From assembly GCA_036925085.1 (NCBI GenBank), contig JAUPFP010000013.1:1923001-1987000 (forward strand): 64,000 nt of DNA, given 5' to 3'. Numbering within the stretch: position 1 is the first letter of the stretch; every line of letters starts with the position of its first letter. Positions 37,481 through 50,750 of this stretch are shown here, piece after piece. Origin of the DNA: Brachycybe producta (taxonomy: Eukaryota; Arthropoda; Diplopoda; Playtdesmida; Andrognathidae). The position numbers and the translations under genes were made by a program. The notes beneath the pieces are model-generated. The model was given only the letters and a program-made list of their open reading frames with translations, was not told the DNA's origin and ran no database searches.

Positions 37481-40400
37481 ATGGCCATTCCAGACGACCT
37501 TTACAATTACACGTGTTCGGACAAGGGCCTTCTATTGCCTCTTATCAACGAATATACGTGGTCACTAGGAACACGAGCAACTCTGTACATAATTGGACTT
37601 TTGTATTGTTTTATGGGTGTGGCGATCATTGCGGACATTTTCATGTGTGCCATCGAGAAGATCACAAGCAAAACGCGCAAGATTATTCTCTCCACTTCGA
37701 ATGAAGACGAGCCAGAAGTGGTTGAAGTTAAAGTTTGGAACGACACCGTTGCTAATCTGACTTTGATGGCACTGGGCTCTAGTGCACCCGAAATTCTGCT
37801 GTCTATCATCGAAGTGGTTGGAAACGGATTTCAAGTGGGCCAGCTCGGACCGAGTACAATTGTCGGTTCGGCCGCCTTCAACTTGCTCATCATTACGGCT
37901 GTCTGTATCTTAGCTATTCCCAAAGGCGAAACGAGCGCCATCAAGAACATCAAGGTGTTCGCCACTACGGCCTTCTTTAGCATTTTTGCCTACATCTGGT
38001 TACTAATCATCCTCGTGTGGATCACTCCAGATCAAGTGGATCTCTGGGAAGCTCTTCTCACTTTTCTCTTATTTCCAATTTGTGTTATTTTGGCTTACAT
38101 TGCTGATAAAGGTTTCTGTGCCAAGAAACATGTCGAAAAAGACAAGCAGTTGGAATTGGGATTCACAGCCGGTAAGATTATAGACCTATCTGAACACATT
38201 ATTAAGGTGTTATCTTGGTGGGTATTTTTTCTAATTACGAGGAGAGGTATTAAATTTCTCTGAAGTTGTTTTTATTATTATAAATTATAACTACCCAATT
38301 TTTAATAAATGTAATTAGTTTTTTATACATTTTTTAGAATTTTATGAAGATATTTTTTCATCATTTAATGTGTGTTTTGGTTTTCGAGCAGCCAAAAAAC
38401 CGTAGAAAAATTATATGCTGATAAAAAAGTGGCGAAGAGAAGTTTTATTAAAGCATCGCTTTTTTATAATCTGAATTGAAATTCAGTTACAAAAATATAA
38501 ATTCTAATTTGACTTCAACATGTTTTATACATTGGTACATGAAATACAGTGTCTCGTGAAACAGTCAACATCAGTTTCATAGTCGAAGTAGTAAATGGAA
38601 TGTGTGCACTGAATTTTTTTCACTAAAGCCACCGACCGATTGTTAAGAGCCTAAGACACACCAGAAGTTGCACGTGCTGCAGCATAAGGCATGGTTAATG
38701 TTGTGGTTCTAAAATTGCTCAACTAACTGTAGCAACTAAACAGCAGTTTGAAACGTTATGATGTTTCTAAAGAACCGAAATATGACTAAGCAGAATGGAT
38801 CTTTTTAAGGTCTATGGTCTTTGACATGGGTCAAACAAATTAGCATAGTTGAAAAAGGATGTAAAATAAAGAAACTCTTTTCGATTATTGCATCTGAAAG
38901 ACCTTAAAATCTAACCATGACATTCATGAAGTGATTGCAACTTCAATCATATGTAATTGTCGTTCAATACACAGTTTGAAGGCAATAATGTGGTAAGAAT
39001 CGAGATGTTGTTTTTCGATACATAAAATGTCACTTAATATTGCACGTGCACGCTGGAGGGTCTATTTTAACATATGCAAATTCTATTTTCGGTCGCATTT
39101 TCAGTTGTCTTTTTCTGCATGTTGAGCACATTTGCTTTATAACATTCTGCTGCTCGAAAACCAAAATGAATAAAATCAAGCCTGTATTTTCAGAAATGAA
39201 TAAAAAGGTGTAGTGTGTATAATGAAATACCATATGGACAATTATTTAAAATATATAAATTGTGTACATAGTAATTTTAAAAAAATTATAATAAATGCCG
39301 TGAACTTTTATTTTAATACCTCTCCTTGTAGAACACGAGGAACGCGTTTGGATCGATAGCAACGGTTTGCAGAAACAATTTCTGCCATCACGAAAAGTGC
39401 CTACTTGCCTCTCACAGATCTTCGTGTGAATTTATGGATCTGTTTTTTTGGGGGGTGGGGGGGCATTTTTTGTTATAATAACAATAATAATTCATATAAA
39501 AATATGCTAAATTTGGGTCATGGTTATTGGAGTTGCGAATTATGTTTAACTGTTTGGCAAATGCATATATTTGCAGTTGTAAACTCTTGTTAATAGCGTG
39601 TGCGTCTATTGGGATCGAGCTAGGTCTATTTTGTATTGTGTTAATGGCTGTGCAAAATGCGATGATGTTTGCGTTTTTTTTTTTTTCGAAACAAGACCGG
39701 ATAATCAGGTCTATTCGTTGGCCTTTTGGGTGTCGTTTTAATGTTGCGCATTAAATTTTGCATCATCAACAACAGTTTTGTCTATTAGGAGCTCATATGA
39801 TGGATGACGATGATATGATCTATTTTGCATCTTTTTTAATCTCTTTTTTCATCTAATTCTATATTTTATTCTAATGTGACACAACAATTTGGACCAGAAA
39901 CATTTTTTTTTTTGCCTGTCCGTTTGTTTTAAATTTTTTTTGGCTATCTACCCGTAATGTCAACAATGGGAACATGCTTTATTATTAATTATTGCTTGCT
40001 TTTTTACAACCAAAAAAAGTAAATTACTGATACTGATAAATTAATGATAACTAAGGCAACTCAAAAATGCTTTTCTAATGTAAATAAAATTCATTTTTTA
40101 TTTAAGGGATCTTTTTTATAAATATGGCCTATAAAAGAAATAGTAAATTTGGATAATACTGGTTTAATCGGTTGTCTACCAACTAAAAAAAGCTAAGATT
40201 GCAAGATTTTCAAACATATGGAACACCACAATGTCTGAACACAACTTCTGAAAAGTTAAACCTTTTGGAAACATATTGTATTAAAATAAATAATGATATA
40301 AAATAAATAATAAAATAATAAATATTAATAAATTTAATTTAAGTATTTGTTTTCTAAAAAAAAAAATTTAAAAAAAATCCCAATTTCATAATAATTATCA

Positions 40401-43400
40401 GTCAAATTTTTGAGGTTTTTTAACAAACTTTTATTTTTAATACAGTACTTTTTCGAAATTTGACAATAATTTTTGGAAAAAGGAAAGTGAAAAAGTGGAA
40501 GTTGTTTTATTTCTTTATGCGTTGAAATAATGGTTTTTTGGGTTGCCTTAATTTACTAATAATGCTAACTAGCTTTTAGAATTTTAATATTGCTAAAAAA
40601 AATAAATTGATTGGTATGTGTGTGTGTTTTGCATGCCCACAAATCGTGTGGAAATGCAGGAGGATTTGGTTCTTCTAACAAAGTGTTCGCCATCGGAGTA
40701 CCACACATTAACTCGAGAGGTACGAGCCGAACCCCGTAAAGAACGTAGATATACATATATAAATTTGTTTGCTCCGTAGTAGGTTGTAGAAAATTGTAAC
40801 TTATTTTGTTTTGGATTGATGATGATAATGATGATGATGATGATGAATCTGATGTATTTCATCATTAGTGTAATGCATGATCTGGTTAAGGTTTTGTTTT
40901 ATTTTGCGCCCTTTTTTTATTTGGTTTTGTTTTGCTGCATGTTGGGAATAATGACACACTCGTGGCTCATTTAATCAATTAACTCTCAAAAAAAGTAATT
41001 AAGATGAATAGACACAAACACGAAAGAGAAATGTAGATTTGTTTTATGAAAGTTGTTATTTAATGTAATAATGTGATTTATATGTATTTAGTGCCTGAAA
41101 GAGAGTTAGTAATTGATGGCAAACTGAATAAAAGAGCTCTCGTGGACTTCATGAAGGTTAGTATACAGTTCTGGGGTCACTTCATCTAAAGTTATTAACA
41201 CCTAAATGGCAATACACCTAAAGCCTTTCGCCTAAGTACATTAATATCATTAAGAAAATTCTAACACTTTGTGGAAAAACACTTTGTGCTAAAACATTTC
41301 ACTTAAGTGTATTTCACCAGAAAACGTTTTCAACAAACTATTTCGGAAAGCATTTTAAAGAAAAACTTGGAAGTATTTTAGAAACTAGAAAAGTAACTGA
41401 ATAAAATAAAGGTATTTTTATGTTAGTATTTTTTTTTAAACAAACTTTATAGCATTTGAAAATTCTCAATTTTCGTTTTTCATTTGAAGTTGGACAGAAA
41501 TGAAGAAAAAAAACCTTAAACTTAGTTTGAAGTTAAGTTGTTTCGAAATTTAACCATAAGGGCGTTGGGGCGTTTTTAGACGATTTTTTCTTTCAATTTT
41601 TGTCCAATTTAAAGTCATTAATAAAATTCCAGAGTTTGAAATTGCCATAAGAAGTTTATTTATAAAGTTATTAAATGAAACTACACTTGAAGTATTTCAT
41701 TTACTCTACTATAGTTTCTATAACAATTTTGAGTTATTTTTCTAATGTTCCTCGTAAGACGCAAAGTAACCTAAGATTCTATTTCATTGTTATCATTCAT
41801 TTGCTTTTATGGCAATGACTATGTATAACGTATCTTAATAAAGGGAACATATTTTTGTAATTTTTAGGAAGTCCGTAATTATCCTGGATTAACGGATGAA
41901 GATGCTGCAGTTTTGGCAGCCAGTAAACTCGTAGATCAGCAGCCACACAGTAGGATGTGGTATCGGATCGGAGCCGTTCGAGATTACACGGGTGGCCGTA
42001 AAACGAGACCCTCGATGAGCGCCAAACTTCAAGAGGTAAAATTGATGGAAACTTTTAAAATAACCTAAGTGTCGTTTTTTTCTTTGTTCATGTCACTGTT
42101 GTGTTGTTGTTTTAACATTGAAATCTGCTCTTTGTTCAATGTCGTGTTTGTTCTTCTTTCAATATCACGCTTCTCTGAAACGCACACAAAAAACCCTCTG
42201 AATTTAAAATTCTAATGGCCATCTTATGCGACATAAATCGTGTTTAAATATCACACAAAATCTCTGAAAAGTTTGTTTATATTTTTTCAAAGTATCATGC
42301 CAAACATACAAAGCACAAATGTTTGCTCGGGTTTATAGTCGTCACTTAATTGGTTATGGTTACTCAAATTAGTAAGACAATAAAATTATTTTTATTTGCG
42401 CTATTGAGTGATAATTAAATGAAAGTTTTTATCACACGAATTCTACCCTTAATTTTTTTACGTTATTTTTTTATCATATTTTGCCACTTGTTGTTAAAAA
42501 TTTTATTTCACAAAATAATTGTTCTTTGTAATCTTAATTGGTGGGTATTGAATCCATTTCATCACAACAGTTAACTTAGCGTTATTATCATTTTTGTTAT
42601 AGCAAATTTGTTGAAATTCATGTTTGAAAATATTAGGAAAAAAAATTAAATTAAAAATATTAATAATTTATTATAAATAAAAAATTGATTGAAATAAAAA
42701 ATTCAATTGAAATCAAATAATTAATTTTTTCTTCAAAGAAATCAAAATTATAAACACATGATGGTGTTGTTTTTTCTGTTATGATGAGTAAGAAATGTTA
42801 AATTTATATTTTGTATCAGAGTTGCTGATTTTCTTTGTGTTTGAATTTCAACAAAAAATGTATAACTAACATTTTAATCATGTAATGTTAAAATTAAATG
42901 AAAATATGAAACACTGATGTGAAATTGTTCGAAATTTTAATAAGAGGTTGCAAAATTGAAGAAAAAATTACAGTTTTACGGTGGTTGTTATTCAAGGATC
43001 TGATTACAGAAACTGTTATAAAATTGTGACAATCAAATATATATAATGTCACCGCTTGTGCATTATTATTTTATCACTGGCATATTATTTTATGCACCAG
43101 TTAATGGCAGTCATATGACAATATTTGTCATAATAATATTTTGACTGTTACAAGGTTATGGGCTAGAGATGATCATTTACTGTCATTTAACAGGCCTATC
43201 ATACTTTTGTATGATTTACTAGTTTTTTTTTATAAAATTTTAACATAATAGCTTTTACATAAATAAAAGTTTTATTGTCTTATATATTTTTGTTGTCTTG
43301 AAAATTAAGAACTTTCCTTCTAAAAAAATTTACTTTAAAAACATTTTGCATAATTTTCATGCAGAAAACCTAACAAACACACAACACACCAATTGTAGCA

Positions 43401-46400
43401 CTTTTTTGGTCTCTTTGAATTTGATCTTTTTTAACAAGTTATATATATTTTTAAATTAACAAAAGCATTCCAGATTGACTTCTCAATCTCGTTCGGTTGT
43501 CACGGTCGATGTGCCACTGTCGCGATACAATCAGGTAGCATATCATGACAAAACAAATTTCTAACAAAAGTAAAAAAAAAATCGGCTGTTGTCTTGTGAT
43601 TGTCTTTTATTTTTTTATGTTGGTTTGCAAAAAAAAATATATGTAATATATAACAGGTGAATAGGTTACTTTAGGTTTAGCTAGAAAAATTGGTTGACAG
43701 TTTTACGGATAAATTGAGACAGGCAAAAAATATAGGACAAATTGATCAATATTTTTATTATAGATTGCAGATTTTATGTTGTCTGCGAACATCTATAGTT
43801 TTTTTTTAAAGGGCCGGTTGGTGAATCTTAAGATAAAGGTATTCGTCCAAGAACAAGCATTTCAACGTTGCTAATGTGTGATTTTATTTTCTCTCTCGCT
43901 TCGTCATATTTGCCTTTAGATTGTTGTAATGTGACATTGTCTGCAACTGTAAAACAAGGGTGTGTTCGGTCCCATATATATATAATATATATTCATAAAA
44001 TTGATAAATTGATTGAGTTTTATATTTTTTTGTTATGTTCGTCTCGACGGATTTGTCGATATCGAGAAAAAAAAATACAAAATCGGGCTATAAACATGAA
44101 AGTTTAATGCATGCTTCAAGTCCATGACATTTTTTTCTTTGCCTCAAAGGTACTGTCCACGGAGAGTCTTTCTGAAAGTCAACTATTATTGGATAGGAAA
44201 TCGACTAATCAGTATTGGCTGAAGCGCGTACGTAAAACGTTAAAACAAAACACGAAAACTTTAAAAGAAACAAAAATAAATTAAACATTTTTTTTATTAG
44301 AATAATTTAGTTTTAGTTCTCGTAGTTCAGCACAATCATCATAAACACTTCTTCTGTATGTGTTCAGTCCTATTAATCATTAGTGATGTAGTGAGGTATT
44401 ATTTTTAACCATTTAGTTCATTAGTTACAATAGTTAAGGTGGCTCAACAGTAAATATTTAATTATATATATATATTTTCAGAGTCAACAACAGAAAAATA
44501 TCAGTATTATTTAAAAAAAACTACAATTGTAAATTAATATGCTAAATGTATGTTGAATTAAAAAGATTAATTTTAACAATAATTGAAATTCCTTTCAGCT
44601 ATAGTCTGAGAAATTTAGAGAATAGTAATATTTGAAGATTTAAAAAGCCATAATTTACATAGCTTTTAATATAAATTTTTAACGATATTTTTTTTAAAAA
44701 AAATACTTTTGAGCATATTTATGTACCGGTACTTTTCTAGTTTGTAACAATATCATAATTCTTTTCTAAAATTACTTCTAAATTTAATTTCTATCATTTG
44801 CTTAAAATATTTAGACGACTTCATTGTGTCTGCAAATTAGGTTGTGTGAGCCACCTTAATAATAATCATAATTTTTAACACTCATCATGCTCTAACCCTC
44901 AGGAACGTGGAAACTAAATATTATTTTTTCTCTTCAGTTTGACATTCTAACATTTAGTTGTCTTGGTGCAATTATTTTTTCTTTTTTTTTAATATTTTTT
45001 TTTGTTGTTTTATTTCTTTGGTGTGGTCTCGATTTTATTATTATTTTTATACGTGTTTGTTTTTGTTTTCTTATTGTGAGAAAAACTTGTTTGTGTATGT
45101 TTTTTGTTTGTTTTTACCTCTAGGTATACACGACTCTCGAAGAACACGGTGAGAAATTAGATGGTGTTCCGTTGTTAGCTCGTCCTATTTCGCCGTCGTT
45201 TCGTATGACCAATGCCATTGTCGAGTTTCATGCGGCCACTTGCAGCGTCCTCGAGAATATTGGAAAATTCTCTGTTATCATTAAGAGACATGGACATGCT
45301 GGAAATATTGCGGTTGTTAGGTGAGTTTATTTGTTTTGCATTTTTTTATTGGTATTAAGACATAAAACAGTGAAGTAAATCTATACTAAAAGAAAAAGTT
45401 CTAATTATTGAAAGACTATCGAGAAAAATTTAAATTTTATAGTTGTTTATTGGAAACGTAATATGTTTGATACTTTTGTAAGATGAAAAGCATATATTGT
45501 TTTTCATTGCCGTAATTGGCATTGATGGTTTATGGTTAAATAAATTATTATTTCTAAGTATTTGTAAACGTTTGTTTAGAAGGAACTGTAATAAGTGTTC
45601 ATAATTGTGGATGTAAGCTTTCTTTAGAAGCAACTTTACAAAACTTTGTAATCCGTTAGAAACTAGAATAGAAGCTCATAATAAATAAACTTGTTGAATA
45701 CTTGCAATAAATGTTTATTTTTAAATATATCGTCATGCAAATAAGTTTAGTACATACGTTTATTATTCCGGTTTCTAACAAATTTTGAATTTCTTCTTAA
45801 GGTGGTTTTGAAGTGTTTACCTGAACTCTCATTATTCTGTCTTTCAGGTGAAAAATGAAGAGAAACTTCAGTGTGTTTTAGAAATTAGAAAGGTAGTTTA
45901 ATCACTTAAGAGTATTTTTATGTGAGTTTGAAAACGACCCAACTTTAAAGCAGACGATCTATAAAAAGTTTATGTTGTGAAAGATATCAATATGAAAAAT
46001 ACCCTTAAGTGATTGAGCTATCCTTCTAGTTTTAACAACACTTTCTAGTTTCTCAGCTGCTCGTGGACCATCTTAAACTTGCTTCTAAAAAATAATTACG
46101 CCCGCTTTGCAAACTTATTTAAATTGTATTTATAAATTAGCTGATAACTTATTTTTTAGATTTGGCATAATTGCCAAAACTTGGTTCATGAATTTGTGTT
46201 TGAATGTAATTTTTTCTTGTAACATGTTACCATTCCATCTGGTAGATGTACAGCTATTAAGAATTGTATCTGGGATTTACTAGGGTGATGTGAATTGATT
46301 TTTTAAAAGTATTTTTGATGTTGTGTGCACATAATATGTACATTATCTTTTAATTCTAATTTTCAAAATGCATTATGCGTAACAAATTTACAAGCAAATC

Positions 46401-49400
46401 TACGACAACAAATCATTATATGCTCGACAACAAATTATTATATGCTCGTATATGTATATACTCGTATATCCACGTAAACACAATGCAGGATAATTTTCAT
46501 TTGAATATGTATTCAACACACATTTAATTGATGTTGTAGTTGATAATACTGCAACACTAATTACTAATAACGCAATTTGCATTTAAACATTTAATTGGAT
46601 TGCAAATATAAATATCGCAATTACTATTTTTAATATACAACTCGTACTGCATTCACATAATATGCAAACACTACACATGTGATACCCAAGACAAAATGTT
46701 TATGTCAATGTTTATTAATTTTATAATGATTGCAAATATTTACAATTACGTTTTTTATTTATAAATTTTCTTTTGCCTTTTACATACAGAGTGGAAAGTA
46801 TCGATGGAACTGCCAATGTTTCTGAAGATTACATCAAAGTGAACGAGATTGTGCAGTTCATGCCGAACGAAACAGAGAAAGAAATTCAAGTTGAGATTGT
46901 GAATGACAATCAATGGGAACCGGACGAGGTTTTCTTCTTGAAGTTATCTATTCCTGAAGAGACAGAAGGAGTTGTTCTTGGTCGTACCACAATTATGGAA
47001 GTGACAATTTTGAATGATGATGGTATGCATTTATAGAATGCATAAAAGTGCGATGATGGTTTATGTGACATTTTTTTATTTTTAATTTCTGAAAGAACCT
47101 GGAATCATTCAGTTCAAAAAGCGTGGTCTCCTTGTGACCGAAAGTGTCGGTTCAGCTGCAATTCCGATAATTCGCAAACAAGGTGCTGATGGTGAAGTTT
47201 CCGTCAAGTGGCGAACCATAGATAAAACTGCTTTTAATAATAAGGATTTCGTTGGTGGTTGTGGAGAGATTAGCTTTAAACACACCGAGGTTAAGACTGT
47301 TTGATTTTTTTTTCTTCTAAATTATAAATAAGGTGGCTGAAGGAGGTGACCGGATTTTTAAATAAAATACATTCTTCAAGTAATTTTTTTCAGAAGCAAC
47401 ATAAAAAATTCAAAGTGTTTTAATTTCTAGAAATGTATGTGAAAATGGCTGTATATCAGAGCTGTAAATAGGGCAAGGCAAGTAAGGCACCTGCTTTGGG
47501 CGCGTAAAGTTTAGGGGGCGCAAAAGAATTTTGTTTACCGAAAAGTGAACAGCACCCAGGATAAATCTGTTCCACCATGTCATACAGCGTGGCTACTGAT
47601 GTTCTTGTTGCTTACCTATTTTCCATTTTTAACAAAATAATTAGAATGATTATACTAAGGGAGGCGCCAGTTTTAGTAAATTACAATTCAGCTATGTACG
47701 GAAAAATAAAACCTATTTCTTTAGGCTGTCAAAATTTAGCAGAGATTTTTAAAATTAGCCGAATTTGCTTGATTTTGCTATTTTCTCCTCAAATATGTAT
47801 CCATATAAAGCCTAGTATATAATTAATATTAGAAAAGCAAGTATGTGGATGACATTATTGCTTTCTTGAGGAGGGGTGTACCTGGAGTTAGCCTAGTTCC
47901 CAGACATTTTCTTTAATGATATGCCCAACATGTTGTTTCTGTTGGCTATTTTAATGATTTTTTTTTTTTAGAGATTATGAATTTTTTTTAGTTTCTAGAC
48001 AAAGTCAATGTTAAGTTTTTGCATTACACTATCTTTTAATGTAAACTTTGTATAGCAGTTTAAAACAGACTAAAAATAATATAAAATGGCCAGTCTCAAA
48101 ATGCCGTGAAAAGTTTATTTTTTAAAAAATATCCGAATGAAAAATTATTTGTACTTTATTCTAGTTTCTAAAACAATTTAAATTTTATAATGATGTTTCT
48201 GATATAAAAAGTTTACATGAAGTTTATACACTCCAAAACTCGGCCATCATAATAAAATTGCATAAAAGGGAATTTTAAATTATAACGTGGATGCTTTAGG
48301 TTGAGATTAATTTGGAAATTCCAATCGTGAACGACATGGATCCTGAAAAAGATGAACATTTTGAGGTTGAGCTTTATGATCCGACGGGTGGAGCATCGCT
48401 TGGATCCATCACACGTACGATGGTTACGATCACAAATGACGATGGTAAAGTTAAAAATTACAAAAAAAAAAAGTTTCCAAGTTGAATTCCAAAATAAACG
48501 TTTCTTTTAGATTTCAATTCTGTTGTGGATCGTGTCATGAAGATGACCAATGCAAATGTGGATGCCATTAAAGTGCACAGTGAAACTTGGGCAAGTCAAT
48601 TTCGAGATGCAATGAATGTCAATGGTGGTGACGTCGACAATGCAGGAACGTGTGATTACGTTATGCATTTTTTTACATTTGGATGGAAGGTTTGAGTTTA
48701 ATTATGAATTAGTTTTTTCCAATAATCAATAATGTTGTTTTTTTCTTAAAAGGTTCTTTTTGCTCTCGTTCCACCACCTTCCATTTGGGGTGGTTATCTC
48801 TGTTTCTTCTCTTCGCTCGTTATGATTGGACTTCTTACGGCTGTTATTGGTGATCTTGCTGGAATTTTTGGTTGTCTCGTGGGTATTCCAGACAGTATCA
48901 CTGGTAGGTGGCTTAAGATTTTTTTCCACATTGTGAAACTTTGAAATTTGTGTAATATTCTTCAAAATAACATTTCAGACACCTTACTGTATAATCGTTT
49001 ATTACATTTTTTCAAATTTATATTTGTGCAGCTATTACATTGGTAGCTGCTGGTACTAGTCTCCCGGATTTATTTGCAAGTCGTACTGCAGCTAAGAGCG
49101 AAAAATATGCTGACAACGCCATTGGTAATGTAACTGGCAGTAATTCGGTTAACGTGTTTTTGGGATTGGGTTTACCATGGCTGATAGCTTCTATCGTCTG
49201 GTTTGTCAAGGTATTATTATTCACATTATATAATTGTCATTTTAGTATAATAAAAAAGTGACAAAAGCTTGTGTGTTTTCTCTAAGGCCTTGTTTCAACA
49301 GGGGCGAAGATTCGAACAGTTCAGATTTTCACCCCAGTGGAAACCAGTCTTAACTTTTCGAAATAATTGTAATTTTTCTAAATTAATTTTTTCTTGTAGG

Positions 49401-49636
49401 GCGAGCTGTTCCTTGTGCCAGCCGGAGCTCTTAGCTTCAGTGTTGCATGTTATACCGTCATCTCGTTTATAAGCATAGCATTGCTGATGGTGCGTAGGTT
49501 CATGCCAGTGTTTGGTTGTGCTGAACTCGGAGGTCCAACTTCACTTCGTTACATCTGTGCTACAGTTTTGGTCTTATTGTGGATTGTATACATTGTCCTG
49601 TCGTCGATACAGGCTCTTGGTGTCATCAAAATCTGA
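37481..49636 (+). CDS. NCX (SLC8 family): Sodium/calcium exchanger, SLC8 family (NCX/Calx)
   Basis: Confident coding exons: 37481-38171, 41092-41156, 41868-42035, 45124-45320, 46790-47022, 47096-47289, 48300-48444, 48511-48689, 48753-48903, 49032-49210, 49400-49636; all GT-AG and in frame (2439 nt, 812 aa). Candidate cassette exons are listed separately. The start ATG follows an in-frame TGA at 37448, within an exon that begins after an acceptor at 37382. Alpha-1 repeat: [10 protein letters not shown] (95-104) and [12 protein letters not shown] (123-134). Then TM segments to about 208, a cytosolic loop with two Calx-beta domains (exons 45124-47022 and 47096-48444, each ending NDD), and alpha-2: [10 protein letters not shown] and [14 protein letters not shown]. 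It exchanges Na+ for Ca2+ across the plasma membrane; the Calx-beta domains sense cytosolic Ca2+. Unlike vertebrate NCX1, no cleavable signal peptide precedes TM1. N9 (NYT) is a possible glycosylation site. Confidence 0.95.
38172..41091 (+). other. NCX intron 1 (2.9 kb)
   Basis: Donor GTAAGA, acceptor TTTAG. It contains the candidate 33-nt microexon and a TTAAGAGCCTA motif at about 38645, but no other gene. Open frames at 39405-39754 and 40565-40865 are short and include simple repeat (ATG)n sequence. Confidence 0.7.
39332..39364 (+). other. Candidate 33-nt NCX microexon
   Basis: Acceptor TCTCCTTGTAG and donor G|GTTTGC bound 33 nt encoding [11 protein letters not shown]. It enters and leaves in phase 1, matching both neighbours, so inclusion adds 11 residues without changing frame. 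It sits just after TM5, where vertebrate NCX has the XIP region and an EHEG motif. The GTTTGC donor is not strong. The flanking exons also join directly in frame. Confidence 0.5.
41340..41760. repeat. Foldback family F1, diverged copy in NCX intron
   Basis: The left arm includes GTATTTTAGAAACTAGAAAAG and AAACAAACTTTATAGCATTTG. The right part includes AATTGCCATAAGAAGTTTAT and TATAGTTTCTATAACAATTT. It lies between exons 41092-41156 and 41868-42035, close to the latter's acceptor. Confidence 0.5.
43466..43534 (+). other. Candidate NCX cassette exon A (69 nt)
   Basis: Phase 0 to phase 0; encodes [20 protein letters not shown] followed by YNQ. The donor CAG|GTAGCA is good; the acceptor AACAAAAG lacks a strong pyrimidine tract. 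Using the CCAG eight bases further in would give 61 nt and break the frame. It falls in the loop between TM5 and the first Calx-beta domain. Confidence 0.4.
44150..44227 (+). other. Candidate NCX cassette exon B (78 nt)
   Basis: Phase 0 to phase 0; encodes [20 protein letters not shown] followed by QYWLKR. The acceptor has a good pyrimidine tract (TTTTTTCTTTGCCTCAAAG); the donor CGC|GTACGT is weaker. It is Ser/Thr-rich. It lies between exons 41868-42035 and 45124-45320. Confidence 0.45.
45838..46075. repeat. Foldback family F1, copy in NCX intron
   Basis: The left arm (GTGTTTTAGAAATTAGAAAGG, then AATCACTTAAGAGTATTTTTAT) mirrors the right arm (AAATACCCTTAAGTGATTGA, then CTATCCTTCTAGTTTTAACA). 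The central part carries ACGACCCAACTTTAAAGCAG. This copy shows the family's foldback structure most clearly. Confidence 0.75.
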
Positions 49637-50104
49637 ACTTTTGAACCGATATCCTTTTTTTTAAAAAAAAAAAACAATTCATGATTTACTAACTTTTGAC
49701 AAAAATTATTTTTTGGATGCAATCAAGACATTTTGTGAGAATGTAAGAACATAATGTAGATGTGTGTATCTTAAGCTTTTTTAGTACCACTTTGTAGTCT
49801 AGGTTTAAAAAAATCGAAGAATACTATCTGAGAAACGAAGAAAAAAACTCAGGGTTAACAAATTTACTATATGATACAACCATGTTGAATTTGATTTGTA
49901 ATATGGGAACCTAAAATAATTCCAGTTAAAATTGTGCACATTTGAATTTTACTTTTTTTATACACGTATGTGCCACTTTTATGGAATTATTATATGCTGA
50001 TTAAAGTAAAGCGAAGCTTAAGCAAAACTAGCTATAGTAAGTTTTGTTTTGCATCATGTTTTAAGCAATGTTTTGGAAGATTAATGTAAAATCGGGGTTT
50101 GAGC
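49637..50104 (+). other. 3' UTR/flank of the NCX gene
   Basis: AT-rich sequence after the TGA stop. ATTAAA at 50000-50005 is a possible poly(A) signal but no strong site was identified. No gene seen. Confidence 0.35.
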
Positions 50105-50750
50105 CCCAAATACAGTTGCCTCATCATAAGTTGAAGCTTGTGAGGTCAGAGGGGTTCGCTAAAAATTTAGGCTTATGTCGCTTTTAATAAGAGTTGGTTC
50201 ATTCTGTTGAAATGGTTCACTGTAGGGCTGCAAAATTTGTTTGTGGCAAATATGAGATTGTTGAGCATGTGACAAAAATTCTTTTGGAGTTTGGTTGGGG
50301 TAATTTATTTAAAAGGAGAACAGATTTTCGTCTTAACATTTTTAAGCGGATGATAAGCTGTTGTCCTAAACGAACTTCAAGTAAACTGTGCTGGTAAGAC
50401 AATAGAACTCTCTTGCAGAGAATTTTGTGCATGTGAATAACCTTGTATTATGGGGCTCTTCATTTTCAGACAGTGCATTATTTAAGCTGCACTGGAGAAC
50501 ACATTACAGTTGTTAGTGGGTTTATATCTTTTGAGTATTGACAATGCATTTCGCATGCTGCAATTGGACTTTTGTCCCTCTGCCACAGGCCTTCTCAGCT
50601 GCTTGCAGATTAATTTTTTTTTTTAAATTCAAGAAAAATTCAGGCAATTCAGTTTATTCAATTTTATCAGACAATAAAGGCATAAATTCTTAGTCAATCA
50701 CTCTGACGTCACAAGCTTTCAAGTTATGGTGCAAAAACTATGGGTTGAAA
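50105..50750. mobile_element. Foldback element interrupted by a LINE fragment
   Basis: The ends pair: ATAAGTTGAAGCTTGTGAGGTCAG on the left, and on the right (reverse complement) ATAACTTGAAAGCTTGTGAC followed by GTCAGAG. The same end sequence, followed by AAAAATTAGGCTT, bounds the element at 62836-63055, so they are one family. The interior here holds a LINE relic. Confidence 0.6.
50191..50400 (+). pseudogene. LINE reverse-transcriptase C-terminal relic
   Basis: The translated fragment CRAAKFVCGKYEIVEHVTKI, followed by LLEFGWGNLFKRRTDFRLN, resembles the conserved tail of jockey/CR1/L2-like reverse transcriptases (consensus form QRRAARFV...VT.ML..LGW..L..RR...RL). No catalytic FADD region precedes it and the frame ends at 50397, so it is a truncated remnant. 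About 150 bp later comes a block (50545-50612) also present inverted at 30928-31000, probably the 3' part of the same LINE family. Confidence 0.55.

Larger units (their letters stand above)
42036..45123 (+). other. NCX intron region before the Calx-beta exons (3.1 kb)
   Basis: AT-rich sequence with the two candidate cassette exons (43466-43534 and 44150-44227). Nothing else coding was recognised. Confidence 0.6.

Noticed and set aside
39332-39424. Longer version of the NCX microexon reading through to the TGA
   Set aside because: No donor in the needed phase exists beyond GTTTGC at 39365; the coincidental GTGCCT shared with the next exon is in the wrong phase to splice.
47460-47822. Frame and GGGGGCGC motif in an NCX intron suggesting a hAT remnant
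   Set aside because: Only one possible end is visible; no partner inverted repeat or duplication could be found.
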